This document shows, piece by piece, positions 1-11,646 of a stretch of DNA of 64,000 bases. This stretch comes from Chloranthus sessilifolius (taxonomy: Eukaryota > Streptophyta > Magnoliopsida > Chloranthales > Chloranthaceae). Under the pieces are notes generated by a model. It was not told the origin of the DNA, ran no database searches, and was given only the letters and a program-made list of their open reading frames with translations. The translations under genes and the position numbers were made by a program. Numbering within the stretch: position 1 is the stretch's first letter; each line of letters opens with the position of its first letter. Location of the stretch: assembly GCA_021018995.1 (NCBI GenBank), contig CM037592.1, positions 79,487,301 through 79,551,300 on the forward strand. Reading direction: 5' to 3'.

Positions 1-645
1 ATGCTGGCTTTGCAGTTTTATGGCTTGGTGCATCAGCACTAAAGTGCTCACATCTTTAATGGTATCAGCTACTCTTATGCTTCAAAGATTGCTTTAACCA
101 ACGCTGCACAAGTGCCACTTGAACTGCTGCACTGCTGAGTATATAAATTGTTGAATTGCCGGTTTGCTCAATTCGTTGCAGCAGTAGTCCATAAAACTTG
201 GGCTTCACCACTCTCTCTCAGCAGGTCTTCAAAGGCCCCCAAAGCATGCTAAAAAGCCCCAATGGTGTGAACCACCATGGTTCATTTTCAATAAATCCAT
301 TAGCTCCACTGCTAAACACAAAATTCCTTCTTCTTGGCTTCAAAAGCATGGATTGCAACATTAAGCTCTTATTTTGCTGTTATCTGTAAAAACACACTTA
401 AAAGACATTATTAACATGCTCAAAGGTCCATCATAGGTCAGGTTAAGGGGTAGAAAGTGGTATATTTCAGTGCTCAATAGTATATACACACATATTTCCT
501 TTTTCTAGGAGGGGTTAATGAAGGAAAGAACATTAGCTCTAATGGGATAGCAAAGGGTATGATCATTCAGGACGCTTTTTAGCTACTTGGCTTTGAAATG
601 ATGGCCTATTTTATAAGGTCCTTTAACAGTCACGTATCCATCTTA
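1..645. other. Non-coding flank of the left Tat remnant
   Basis: No gene is recognisable here. The stretch lies downstream, in minus-strand sense, of the integrase end of the Tat remnant, so it would correspond to its 3' untranslated region. I could not find a polypurine tract or LTR edge in it. The one short open frame on the plus strand (about 198-389) has no recognisable domain. Confidence 0.5.
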
Positions 646-1770
646 TTAATACTTATCTTGCCATGGGAGACTAGGAGTAGAATCGTCGCATGTATCCAGC
701 GTTGATGGGCTCGAGAAAATGATCTCCGTCCATAGTGGCAAGACTGAGCGTGTATCAAGGGAGTACTTCTTGGATGATATAGGGTCGTTCCCAATTGGGT
801 TTGAATTTTCCTCTTGGGTCATTGTGGAGAGAAGGGAAGATTTTCTTGAGTACCGTGTCACTATTTTTAAATCTCGAACGTGAACACGCTTATTGTAACC
901 ATGTGCGATCCTTCCTTGGTAGACCTGGGTGTGACACAAGACTAGAAGCCTTTTCTCATTGATCATGTTTAGTTATTCAAAACGAGATCTCTCTCTTGGC
1001 TTCTGGCAGATTGGTCTCAATGAGGGCATGGAGGGAGGGTACTTCGACCTCAACTAGTAACATGGCCTCGATTCCATACACGAGAAAACGATGTTGCCCT
1101 TTAGTGGTATGGATCGACGTTCGATAGGCCCATAGTGCGAAAGGTAACTTTTCACTCCAATCTCGGTAAGTGATGATAATCTTCTCAAGGATGTGGACAA
1201 CTGCCTTGTTGGTGGCTTTGACGGCTCCGTTGGTTTGCGATCGGTATGGTGAAGAGCGGTGATGTTTGATCTTGTACTGCTCGCATAAGGCTCTAATGCG
1301 ATTATTCGCAAAGTTGGTGTCATTATTGTGATGAAGTCCTTGGGCATGCCGAATTGACATACGATGTTGTTCTTGATAAACTTCTCGATATGACTGGCCA
1401 TAATGTTTGTGTACGACGCTGCCTCTACCCATTTAGTGAAGTACTCAATGGCAACGAGGATGAACTAATGCCCGTTGGATGCCTTTGGATTAGCCTTTCT
1501 GATGACGTCGAGGCCCCATATAGCGAATGGCCATAGAGTGGTCATGTTGTGTTGATCTATGGTAGGGTCATGTGTCAGACTGGAGTGTTCTTAACATTTA
1601 TAGCACTTCTGAACGTGTTTGCAATAGTCAGTTTCCATGGTAGTCTAAAAATATCCTTGTCATAGGATCTTTTTAGCGAGCATGTGTCCATTGACGTGTG
1701 CCCTGCATACTCCTTCATAGATTTCCTTTATGACGATGGCTGCCTCGCTTTCATTTAGGCATCAGAGCGA
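646..1770 (-). pseudogene. Integrase, degenerate (left Tat)
   Basis: Integrase inserts the element cDNA into the chromosome. On the minus strand the N-terminal zinc-binding part is visible around 1590-1770: a His pair in CRAHVNGHMLAKK, then DYCKHVQKCYKC. The catalytic core is spread over two frames at about 977-1432, with the typical stretches NNDTNFANNRIRALC (second Asp region), SSPYRSQTNGAV and LPFALWAYRTS. The C-terminal part (646-966) is weaker. Frame changes and stops interrupt it. It is the last pol domain of the left element. Confidence 0.8.
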
Positions 1771-1977
1771 GATATTATTATATGCCCACTTGTAGAGGCA
1801 GTCGCCACAAATGACGTAATTAGTCGCTAAACGTTGGATGGTATGCCTGTCGACCTCAGATGTGCCCTCAAGAATTGCCCGAGTTTTAAGGAAATTCTTT
1901 ATATCTGAGAACCATGGAGGCTCATCATTTGTCTTTGTGAATCCTTCAATTTGAAGGAAGAAAGCAGGCTCGTTTCT

Positions 1978-2397
1978 TTATCCAAACATGATGGACTTCA
2001 TCTCAATGCCATATGGAATTTTGACCATTGATGCCAATGTTGCTAGTGCATCGGTGAAATGATTTCTTGCTCGCGAGACATAGGAGAACATAACATCGTA
2101 GAAGTACGAGATTAGATCTTCTAGGTTCTCATGGTACGGGATCAACTTCTCATCTTTCGTCTTCCAACCTCCGTTGGTCTGGCATATGATCAGCCGTGAG
2201 TCGCCAAATACCTTGAGATGGGTCACATTCAAGTCGAGAGCTACTTGCAGGCCAACTACACAGGCTTCATATTCAACCATGTTGTTGGTGTAGGGAAAGT
2301 TAAGTTTGATGGAGACTAGCACGTGAGACCCTTTCGGTGAGATTAGAACAACACCGACTCCTTGTCCTTCAGCATTCGATGCCCCATCAAAGTGCAT
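1978..2397 (-). pseudogene. Second (archaeal-like) RNase H of the left Tat pol
   Basis: A 139-residue open frame begins MHFDGASNAEGQGVGVV, the first-strand signature of an RNase H fold with its Asp in FDGAS. It continues with the MVEYEACVVGL helix (catalytic Glu region), LKVFGDSRLII (second Asp) and ends near NHFTDALATLASM (last Asp). This extra RNase H after the conventional one is known in Tat elements. The domain is one of the best-preserved parts of this element. Its start Met is only the first Met of the open frame; in life it was part of the polyprotein. Confidence 0.85.
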
Positions 2398-3032
2398 TAC
2401 CCAGGACTCCTTTGTCTCTTTTGTGTCATCCTATGTCATGAATAAAGTGTCTTCATTAGGGAACTCAGTTCTCAGAGGCTCATAATTAAGGGATTCTCGG
2501 TAAGATGATCCGTGACTGCTTGCCCCTTGATCGACTTTTGGGTGACATACGTGATGTCAAATTCAGATAGAAGGAGTTGACAGCATGCGGTCCTCCTCGT
2601 AAGAGCTGGCTCTTCAAACAAGTACTTCAATGGGTCCATTCATGCTAGAAGGAGAACTGTCTGGGAGAGTAAGTAGTAAGGGAGTCTCTGTGTAGCCCAA
2701 ATGAGAACCAGGCATGCCTTCTCCATATGAGAATAGCTTGTCGCATAATCTGTGAATTTCTTACTCAGGTAGTAGATGGCTTGCTCTTTTCTTTCAGTTT
2801 CATCGTGCTACCCTAAGACACATCCCATCGAGAATTCTATCGTGGAGAGGTACAATAAGAGTGGTTTCCCGGGTACTGGTGGTACCAACACTGGAGGATT
2901 GAGGAGATAACTTTTGATCTTGTCGAACACTGCCTGGTAGTAATCATTCCATTTAACAGGCGAATCTTTCCTTAGTAGCTTAAAGATCAGAGTGCAGATA
3001 GGAGTGAGTTGTACAATGAACCGACTGATATA
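2398..3032 (-). pseudogene. First RNase H of the left Tat pol
   Basis: Minus-strand translation shows YLLNPPVLVPPVPGKPLLLY, then QAIYYLSKKFTDYA, HMEKACLVLIWATQRL and MDPLKYLFEEPAL, the usual landmarks of the gypsy RNase H that degrades RNA in the RNA-DNA hybrid. Stops interrupt it, for example after the VLG motif and before MDPLKY. It joins RT without a gap. Confidence 0.78.
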
Positions 3033-3934
3033 TTATATTCTGCCCAAGAAGTCTCTGACCTCTTTCTCTATACACAGTAGAGGCATTTCGACGATGGCTT
3101 TCACTTTTATCGGATCGACCTCGATGCCCCTTCTGCTAACGATGAAACAAAGTAGCTTTCCTGACATATCACCGAATGCACATTTCTGAGGGTTCAGGCA
3201 CAACCTGTATTTTCGCAATCTTTTGAACAACTTTTGGAGGTTCACTAGATGATCACCTCTTTCCTGTGACTTAGTGATCATGTCATCTATGTACACCTTA
3301 ATTTCTTGTGCATCATGTCATGGAATAGTGTTGCCATCGCCCTTTGATACGTTACCCCAACATTCTTTAATTCGAATGGTATGACTTGGTAGCAGAAAGT
3401 TTCCCATGGAGTGATGAATGTTATTTTTTCTCAGTTGGCCTCTGCCATTCTGATCTAATTGTACCCTACAAATTCGTCCATGAATAAGAGCATCCCATGC
3501 CTAGCAGTATTATCGACCAAGATGTTGATGTGTGGCAAAGGGAAGTAATCTTTCAGGTTCGCCTTGTTGAGATTTCTGAAGTCGATGCACATGCAGACTT
3601 TTCCATCCTTTTTTGGTACCGACATGATGTTGGCTAGCCACTGTGGATATTTAGAAACCTTGAGAAACCCCGCATTGTACTGCTTGATAACTTCATATTT
3701 CACTTTTAACATCAATTATGGCCTGAGTCACCTCAATTTCTGCTTGACCAACTTAACATCTGGATATAACGACAACTCATGCTCGACCAAATCGGTATCC
3801 AAACCAGGCATATCCTCATATGACCATGCCAAGACATCTTTGGATGACCGAAGGAAATCAATCATATTTTTTCTTTCCTCAGGAGATAGTGATGTTCCGA
3901 TCTTAGTGATTCTAGGAACCTCATTGGTGATCAA
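3033..3934 (-). pseudogene. Reverse transcriptase, degenerate (left Tat)
   Basis: Three open pieces in different frames cover the RT. The upstream piece (3728-3934) has LAWSYEDMPGLDTDLVEHEL, which precedes RT in Tat elements. The middle piece (3455-3715) has YPQWLANIMSVPKKDGKVCM and CIDFRNLNKANLKDYFPLPH. The downstream piece (3033-3296) carries the catalytic MYIDDMI box and NPQKCAFGDMSGKLLCFIVS. The fingers and palm order is correct, but frameshifts separate the pieces and the palm between 3296 and 3455 is disrupted. Confidence 0.87.
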
Positions 3935-4825
3935 ATTGACATCTTTAGTCTCTTTAACGATCGGGGTAGGGTCATGCTCAAAATCGGCATATTATTCAAG
4001 GAGCTCATTGGAAAGCTCCTCAATTAAGTCCTTCCCATCCAGATCCGTGACATCTACTTCTTCTTATATTTCTACAGGAAAGAGGTCGATTTCATGTCGG
4101 ACGGGCTTTTCAATTAAGGCATCTATTTTCTTGCTTTTTTTTTAATTTTAAAAGGTAATATTTTTAGAGTTTTTTGCATTTTTTTTATTTTTTATGGTTT
4201 TTCTTTTCTTTGGAAATGGACCCTTGGCAAGGTGAGTCTCTATACACACATGGTATTGCCTGCCAAGGGCTAATCTCACTTTTTACAGGTAGTTTTTTGG
4301 GAAGCTAGTGTCGTATTTACAACCAAATCATGCTTCCAGAGTTAGGGGCATTGAAGCCGAGTTCCTCACCTGAGGTGCCGCACCTTTAACTGGTTCTACA
4401 GAAGATATGGATTGAGATGGGTTCCAAGGGTCGACCCCCATCATGTTAACCATGGGTTCATCTTGCACCTGGTCTGCAAATATTAGCACGGGCATGGGAT
4501 GGGTTAAACCAGGTGGCTGTACAGGCAAGGGTATCTCCTCCTCAACCAGGGATAGGGAGGCTAAGTCTATTTCAATATCAGGGGGAATGATTTTGGGGTT
4601 GGTTTCATGGATAGCGACTAGTTTATGCGGGGTCAGCTTTGTTGCCTCATTTTGATCAATTTTTATGACCCCTACACTAACGAACGTGCTTCAAATGTGA
4701 GGCCGCAATCAAGGTTCATCTTCCAGGTCTATCCCCCTGGCTCTGACTGTAGCAATGGTTTAGGCCTTTTCCTTGGCCTCTCGGACTTCTTCTTCGATAG
4801 TCTTGTAGCCTAAGCCAAATTTGAC
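3935..4825 (-). other. Poorly conserved pol linker (left Tat)
   Basis: This is the spacer between G-patch and RT of the left element. No domain is recognisable. A T-rich run at about 4134-4200 interrupts it, and open frames are short. A Pro-rich minus-strand frame at 4328-4528 is probably linker. Confidence 0.5.
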
Positions 4826-5080
4826 TCATTGTTTGTCCTTGGCTCTAATGGGGTCTCTCCTTTCTTGTAGGCGAGGACCTAAATCCTTTCCTTTTTGGTA
4901 ACCCCACTTCTGAAGCATGGCCACTGCCGCAACCATTCCTCCATCGGTTTTTTCGATGAACCTATCGGAGGATTCTGGCGCCACTGCTTCTAACACATCA
5001 TATTGAAAATTATAAACCTCTGTGTCCTCAGCTGTGTGTGATACATCTAGCACCTTGAGATTTTTGATGTTGTAGGCCAT
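4826..5080 (-). pseudogene. G-patch region following protease (left Tat)
   Basis: The minus-strand frame ends in MLQKWGYQKGKDLGPRLQER, matching the G-patch pattern (aromatic-x2-G-x2-G-x-G-L-G) that many Tat polyproteins carry just after the protease. The first glycine context is kept; 'KDLGPRL' replaces the usual KGLGKxxQG. It is an RNA-binding type motif, and its role in the element is not established. Confidence 0.68.
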
Positions 5081-5095
5081 TTTTTCTCTTTCTTC

Positions 5096-5516
5096 TCACC
5101 CTTCACCCATAATAGATATAACCTTCTGCTCATATATAAATTTGAGCTGTTGATGTAGGGTGGAGGACACCGCCCCTATTTTGTGCAACCATGGGTGCCC
5201 TAGCAGTAGGTTGAAAGTAGAATTAATTTCCATGACTTGGAACGGGATTGAAAAAGTCATTGGCCCAATGGTGAGCTCAAGATCGACTTCTCCTGTCACT
5301 TCCCTCCTTGTGTTATCGAAACCACGAGCTCCTATTCTAGAAGGTCAGAACATTGACGGGTCGACCCCAATCTCGGTCGCAATTCGTAATGGGGATATAT
5401 TTAATGTCGAACCATTGTCTACTAGTATCAACGGTTGGCCCCACACCGAATCAAAAGAGTATTTTATGGTAGATAACACCCTAACTAGGTGTGTTCGTTT
5501 CACGCGAAAGCTAGTT
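5096..5516 (-). pseudogene. Aspartic protease, degenerate (left Tat)
   Basis: The retropepsin cleaves the polyprotein. The active-site loop on the minus strand at 5408-5422 reads V-D-N-G-S followed by T-L-N, the D-N-G-S variant common in Tat elements instead of DTG. The flap and second half are seen as SIPFQVMEINSTFNLLLGHP (5096-5299). A stop and a frame change lie between the halves. Upstream, VKRTHLVRVLSTIKYSF continues the expected leader until about 5516, where similarity ends abruptly at the LTR-like block. Confidence 0.78.
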
Positions 5517-5968
5517 CTTTAGATAAGAACTAATACCCAAGGATTCATGTATATGCTTTGTAAGGGAAGCAAGCCCTTTGGCTTATAATAAGAGAAGGCA
5601 AGGGGTTTCCTTTGGTTACCTGGTTTGCAAGAGAAAGAGATTTTGGCTTTTCTTGTGAAAGGAAGAAGAAGAAGGAGAAGAGGTGTCAGATCCGTGTGCG
5701 CCGAGCCTTGGGATTACGTGAAAAAGGCTTGGTGAGATCGTGTGAGAAAGAGAATCTCCAATATTTCAACTTTGAAACCCTAGATTGTTGTGCGAGCTCG
5801 TGGATCGAGGAGTCGATCGAATCGAGGTAAGAAATTTTGGTTATGTGTTGTGTATGATCTTTAGGTTTGATTGTGTGAAAATCAATGAAAAAGAAGGATG
5901 ATAGATATGATTTTTATGAAAAAATGGGTTTCAAGGTTCAAACCCGAGAACTGCTCAAAAACTGTGAA

Positions 5969-6458
5969 AATCGATTGATCGATTAATCGATTTTTGACAG
6001 GAGAGAAATTCAAGAGGAAATTCACAAAACCAATTAATCGAAGAAAATTTTGATTAATTGATTTTGCCTGAGCTTGCTAACACTACCGTAGTATTTCGGC
6101 CATAACGTTTTGTGCCGAATTCTGATTGACATGATTCTTATTGCATTGGAAAGACGATAGCAAGCCCTACAACTTTTGTGAATTGATCAACTTGTGAATC
6201 AATCGTTTTAAAGGTCAAACGTTAGTAATAATCTGGGTCAAATGCTGATTTTTCGAGAAACGAAACCGATTAATCGAATTTAATTCGATTGATCGATTTT
6301 TGATTTTCGATTGATCGATTTGAAATCGATTAATCGAATGGGTATTTCCAGTGGCTTAAAAAAGGTACAATTTGGAAAAATTGATTAATCGATTTTAAAA
6401 TCGATTGATCGATTTTGGAATTTCGATTAATTGATATGGGATCGATTAATCGATTTTG
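5969..6458. repeat. Array of TCGATTRATCGA palindromes
   Basis: About ten copies of TCGATTAATCGA, TCGATTGATCGA or one-base variants (for example near 5969-5994, 6269-6345 and 6378-6456) sit in about 490 bp. They are often paired head to head with one or two spacer bases. The core is self-complementary. Confidence 0.85.
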
Positions 6459-7172
6459 ACTGTGCTCGCTAGTACTTCTTTGGTATTTTAACCATAACTT
6501 TTTGGTCAGACCTCCGATTGATGCGATTCTTAAGGCATTGAAAAGATAACAAAGAGATCTGCAATTTTTGTGTTTTGATCAACTTATGAATCTAAAATTT
6601 TAAAGGTTAAAATTTAGGGGAAAGGTTACATCAATTTCTATGTTGGCGCGAACTTGCCCGTTCCGACTCGATTTTGAGAAAACACTTAAATAGTCTAAGT
6701 GATTAGTGATTAGAATTGATCCTTGATACATCATCATATATTTGTGATGTAGATTGAGGGCGGGAATCTATTGATAAGGCTTAGCTTGGCTTCGCGCAAC
6801 TTCGAGGTTAAGGTGGGGAAAATTTGATATACACTTGCATTTTTATTTGATTCCATAGACTCTTATGATATTTTTGATTTGGCTCAAACTATGTTTAGAA
6901 CTTGGAATATTTTGAAACAATGTTTGCTTTAGAAATCTTTGAAATAATTGAAAGCCATGAACCTTGGTATTTGAATTTCAAATTCGACCTTTGTATTTGA
7001 ATCTAACCTTTGTAATTGAAATTAATGTAAACCTTTGTGGATATAAATGGGGAATACGACTTCGAATATGAATCTAGTATTAGACTTCAAATCCGAACAT
7101 TGAATCTGAAAGTCATGTAAGCAAATCGAACTCAGAAGTTAAATTTGAACCGAATAATAAATCTTATCATTT

Positions 7173-7325
7173 GGAGCGCTATGGGCTGATTACAAGTAAA
7201 TTGAAGTGGACCGCTATGGGCGGATTATAAGTATATTGTGGACCGCTATGGGCGGATTATGTGCATTTGTGGACTGCTAGGGCGGATTGTTCGTGGGATC
7301 GTGGACCGCTAGGGCGGATTATAAG
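7173..7325. repeat. Tandem repeat, about 32 bp, five units
   Basis: Units starting at 7173, 7208, 7240, 7271 and 7303 share GGACCGCTATGGGCGGATTA with variable spacers. The period is 31-35 bp. It lies inside the LTR-like block. Confidence 0.9.
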
Positions 7326-7450
7326 TAGGTAAATCAAATCAGTAAGCCACGTGAATGAATTAAACTCTGCGAATCAGATGTATAAGTCATTTAAGCAAAT
7401 TAAACTTCGTAAATCAAATTTGTAAGACATATAATATGAACATAAGAACC

Positions 7451-7712
7451 GTAATTTGACCGGTACGGCGGGTTATCCGTAATTTGAACCGGTACGGCGG
7501 GATATCCGTAATTTGAACCAGTACGGCGGGATATCCGTAATTTGAACCGGTATGGCGGGATATCTGTAATTTGAACTGGTACGGTAGTTTATTTGTATCG
7601 TGCTTTGGAATCCAAACATTGAATCTGAAACTCTGAACAAGCCATGTAAGAATAAGTAAGGCCGGCACGGCGGAATATCTGTGATTTGAACCGGCACGGC
7701 GGGATATCCGTG
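7451..7712. repeat. Tandem repeat, 28-29 bp, five units plus two outlying
   Basis: Units start at 7451, 7479, 7508, 7537 and 7566 and read GTAATTTGAACCGGTACGGC followed by GGGATATCC. Two diverged copies with CCGGCACGGCGG follow at about 7663-7712. ACCGGT and related cores are palindromic. Confidence 0.9.
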
Positions 7713-7854
7713 AATTGACTTTGTAAGTGATATAAGAATGTGTAAGACATGTAAGTGAAGCTATGTAAAAATGTGTAAGACACGTAAGTGAATGTAAGCG
7801 AACTCAGTAAATCAAGATAAGACATGTAAGCGAATTGAAAATAGTTTCAGTTTT

Positions 7855-8040
7855 GATAAGAAAATGTCTTTGAAATAAGTTTGTTTTTGAAATCAGCTTG
7901 CCTTTGAATTCAGTTTGCTTTTGAAATTAGTTTGCTTTTGAAATTAGTTTGCCTTGAAATCAGCTTCAATTTTGATAAGAAAATACCTTCGAAATCAATT
8001 TCGCTTTTGATAAGAAGTTTGCTTTTGAAATTCAATTTCT
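7855..8040. repeat. Degenerate short tandem repeat, about 20 bp
   Basis: Repeated 'gtttgcttttgaaatta' and 'cagcttgcctttgaa' variants run head to tail. The array is AT-rich and non-coding, in the same LTR-like block. Confidence 0.75.
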
Positions 8041-8918
8041 ATTGTGAGTTTAAAAATGTCAATAGTTTTTAATATGAAAATGTTTTGATCTTCGTCTTTG
8101 AATCTATGTATGACTGATGAGATGTACATTGGTATCGATTTTCTCTACTGAGCTTAGATGTAGCTCACCCCGACTATACGTCACAGGTATAACGCTATCA
8201 GGACACCAGACTTGTAGATTGAGGACTTGAGGAGTGCTGAGATTTTTGGGATCGTAGATCGAGTGCCTTGTGGAGTTTGGTGAGTGTGGCTTGGTACAAT
8301 GTGTTATTATATACTAGTTGTACACCACTGTTTGGTGATGTTGGTATATCATCAGTGGTCATTATTAGTTATTGTAATATTTAATATTAGAATTAGAGAT
8401 TTTATTTATGCTATGTTTTGTACCAAGTATTTCTGTATCAAGTTGTGATCTATGATCTGACGGTCCGATTTTCCTGTTGGATTTAGTTTTTTTTTTTTTT
8501 AAAGAAAAAAAAATATTATTGGTTTTTGTGGAAACGGGAAAATCGGGCTGTCACATTTAGGGTGAATGCGAGGACCAATTAAGAGGGATTTAGCCTTGAT
8601 CCCTGTGAGTTTGCTTGTGAGGTTCCGATTTAAAGGTAGGGAAGAACTTCTTGCCTGATTGTTTATTTTCTCGAATTCTTGTCAATGATGCAACTAGTAA
8701 ACATTTAATATTTTCTAGAATTGATATATGAAGAATCTTGACATATTTTGAAGATGATAAATTAGATTTTTATGTGTGATTTTGCTTGCTTTTGTAACTA
8801 TCATCTTGTTATATTGCTGTATATGATTCCATAAGTTGTGATTTCCCCAATTCGAATTATATTCTTGCTGCTTGCTTTGTATACATGTCCACACCTTGTA
8901 TGTCCGTTATGTCTCCGA

Positions 8919-9105
8919 TCAAGTGACCCTGTTAACGTAGCTAAAGGGCTTGATGGTCTTAGTTCAAGTGACCCTGTTCAAGTGACCTTGTTAACATAGC
9001 TCAGGAGCTTAACCGATCTTGTGTCAAGTGACCTTGTTAACGTAGTTCAAGAGCTTGACTTCTTGGTTCTAGTGACCCTGTTAACGTAGCTCAGGGGCTA
9101 GGCAT
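8919..9105. repeat. Tandem repeat, about 45-55 bp, four units
   Basis: The units contain 'caagtgaccctgttaacg' followed by 'tagctcaggggct'. They begin near 8919, 8979, 9025 and 9068. A partial unit ('caagtgaccctgtt') lies at about 8964. Confidence 0.8.
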
Positions 9106-9902
9106 TTGATCTCGTGGTGATTTTTGTTGCACGTTCTTGGGATTTGCTTTGCTTGACATGTTTCCAAGTTCTTGTTACGCTTTCCTTGACTCGATAAGCA
9201 TTATTTTGAACATGATTATTTATGTTTCATGAAAGTATATGCTTTGACATTATAGTTAAAGTTTTTATCTCTTTAAATTGCTTTTATCTATGCATCAAGA
9301 TATATGAATAAGAATGCATAAATAAGTGATTTAACTTTGTTATTCCCTACTAAGCTTGGACTGTAGCTCATTTCCCGATTATATGTCATAGCTGCAGGAG
9401 CTGACCTCGAACGGGATTCGGAGTAGGAGGAAGACCTGGATTACAACCTTGAGGACGAGGAGGAACCGCCTGAGGGGTTCTATCATTGGGATTATTTTGG
9501 GTTTCTGATATACGGTACAGTGTTATGTGAACTAAATAGATTGTGTATATTGTGCTCCACTATTTAGGTGAAGGTCGGCCTTCACCGGTGGATGTATATT
9601 TTGAGTATTTGTGGTGATGATGTATAATTTTTGGGATAGATGTGTGTGATAGTCTTTTATGTTTATGCTGCCGTTGTGTTTCTTATTATAGCTCTGTATT
9701 TCGCTCTGGGCACATTGCTTTCGCTCTTTTGTATGCTTACCAATGATAGATGGCCCGATCCTTCCTAGTATTTAATGTGAGGAAAGATCGTGCTATCAGG
9801 AAGTGATCTATGCACTTCGATACCATAGTATCACTATAATTCATATCACATGCTCAATCTGACGACGCAGGTTTTTGAGGTAAGGAAAATCTGGCCGTCA
9901 CA

Positions 9903-10485
9903 CTCTCTGTCTTTTACCATTCTTTAGCATTGTAGAAGAAAAATTAGCAATTCTTATTGGTAAATATCATAGCGAGTAGATTAAAGATTTCGTGTGGATT
10001 TATTTGGAGACTCGAATATGATATTTTAATGAATTATTTGTATTTTGTTTCATTTATTTGTAATTTTTACATATAAATGCGTGGCTAAATTACTAGAGCT
10101 TTAGGATCTAGTGAATATCATATGAGGGATTCGTCCATAGGATCAGTGGTTAGAATTATAGTAGGTGCTTGTGTGATTTTTTTCTATGTGCTCTTGCCGT
10201 TTATGCGATCTAATTATTAATTCGAGATATAGGAACTAGTCACGCTTTTCCCATGATTAAGAACTCTAATCTTATTTTTTAATGCAAAAATTACATTAAT
10301 TGTGATTAGGTTTATTTTAATACAATCAATGTTTTAATTCTTTTCGTTAGAGGTTTTGGAAGACCATTACTTTATATTTTTATATTGATTTAATCATTTT
10401 ATTCGTCCATAAATTATTAATTGATTTTAATATTTATGTAGTGTTGCATATCTAATATTCCAACCAATAGATCATAAATCATAGA
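9903..10485. other. AT-rich sequence without recognisable features
   Basis: This separates the LTR-like block from the 5' LTR of H1. I see no open frame of note, no LTR edge and no repeat. It could be the oldest, non-element DNA of the window, or decayed transposon sequence. Confidence 0.4.
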
Positions 10486-11185
10486 TGTAGACACCCAAAT
10501 TTGGTCCAAGGCTCGATCGACCCGTACTTCGAGAAATGCATACTCTCAAGCTTCCGAAAGCACCTCCCAAATCCTTAGAACTTAATCCAAACTTTTAAAA
10601 CCATTCCCAATCTTGTAGGAATCAACCCTAACCTTCCTAAACCCTTAGAAAGCCTAAAATGAACCCACATAACCCATTTCGAACTAACTAAAATAGCTGA
10701 TGAAAAGACGAGTGCCAAATTTTGTATTAATAGTTTCCTAATCTGAGTCCTATACTATTGGAAAGTAGAGGTTCCCAACTTTCCAACGAGCCAAGAATCT
10801 CCTAATTCAGAGTTGTACATCAAAAGTTATGGTGAAATGAAAACAGTAGAGAAGTGTAGGAAATTGCAAAATTGAGCCGGGCCATTGCAGGTCTTCAACT
10901 TCCAGCAGTTTGGGCCTGGTTTTTCTTTAAAAAATTGCTGACATTCATATTGGGGGTTTGACTTGTGGACCATCTCAAAGTCTGGGGTGTGTTTTTTTAG
11001 GACCCGAGTACCCCTTTTACCTTAAGTTATAACCCTTATGCCATTCAAGTCACCACCCTATCATCTATCATTATACCCAAATCCCTCTTCTCCAAGCTCT
11101 AGAAAACTGTAAAAACTTTAGATTAACCATTACCTAATTTCTAAGTCTATTAGTGACTTAACCCTTCACTAATCACCTCAACCTC

Positions 11186-11192
11186 TATAAAT
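11186..11192 (+). promoter_or_regulatory. TATA box in the H1 5' LTR
   Basis: TATAAAT lies in the middle of the LTR, where the promoter of an LTR retrotransposon is expected. Confidence 0.55.
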
Positions 11193-11605
11193 TGAGACCC
11201 CCCCCCCCCTCTTGTTTAGACACTTTTTAAAAATCCTAAAGTCAAAACTCTAGCAAAATAGCTCCCCACCTCCAAGCTTTAAACCTTCCAAGTTTTCAAA
11301 CCCTAGCCTAGATCATCACCATGCCCTTATTTTAAGCCATCCAAGCCTCCCAACAATAGAAGTTAGAACCCCACTCTAACCCATAGTGCTATCGGAAGCT
11401 CATCGGTATTGCTTTTTTGCGTAAGGATCCAACCACGGTGCTACAAGGGCCCAAGAGCTTCGGCTCTCCCCTCTATTCCTCTACCTTCTTTGCTTTTCCT
11501 CTATCCTAGAATTAAGTCGTTACACCGCCAAAATTTTGGTGAGTGTGAAGGCTCAATAGGATCGAAGTGCCTTCGGGCAAGGGGAAGTGTCGCTCATTTT
11601 TTTCC

Positions 11606-11608
<3 letters not shown>

Positions 11609-11642
<34 letters not shown>
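11609..11642. repeat. (AT)n microsatellite
   Basis: About 17 uninterrupted AT units inside the H1 LTR. Confidence 0.95.

Positions 11643-11646
<4 letters not shown>

Larger units (their letters stand above)
646..5516 (-). mobile_element. Tat-lineage Ty3/gypsy pol remnant (left element)
   Basis: Reading right to left, protease, G-patch, reverse transcriptase, RNase H, a second RNase H and integrase follow in that order. The second, archaeal-like RNase H after the first is the hallmark of the Tat lineage. Gag and both LTRs are not recognisable: the coding similarity stops at about 5516, where unrelated LTR-like DNA begins. All domains carry stops and frameshifts, so the copy is dead. Confidence 0.88.
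5517..9902 (+). mobile_element. LTR-like block, probably nested chromovirus-type LTRs
   Basis: No coding domain is present over 4.4 kb. Two segments end alike: one at about 8555 in GGGCTGTCACA, one at about 9902 in GGCCGTCACA. Each is preceded by a 'tgtagctca..cccgac/ttatatgtca' element (about 8160 and 9365) that is typical of long chromoviral LTRs. The sequence 5560-5830 contains a TATA-like 'cttataataagag' and purine-rich leader. The simplest reading is an outer LTR interrupted by a second LTR, both without internal regions (solo LTRs). Left ends are not resolved; the block abuts the broken protease of the left Tat at about 5517. Confidence 0.5.

Noticed and set aside
7414..7825. Minus-strand frames with repeated T-D-I-P-P peptides
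   Set aside because: They arise only from translating the 28-29 bp minisatellite; other frames show equal periodicity.
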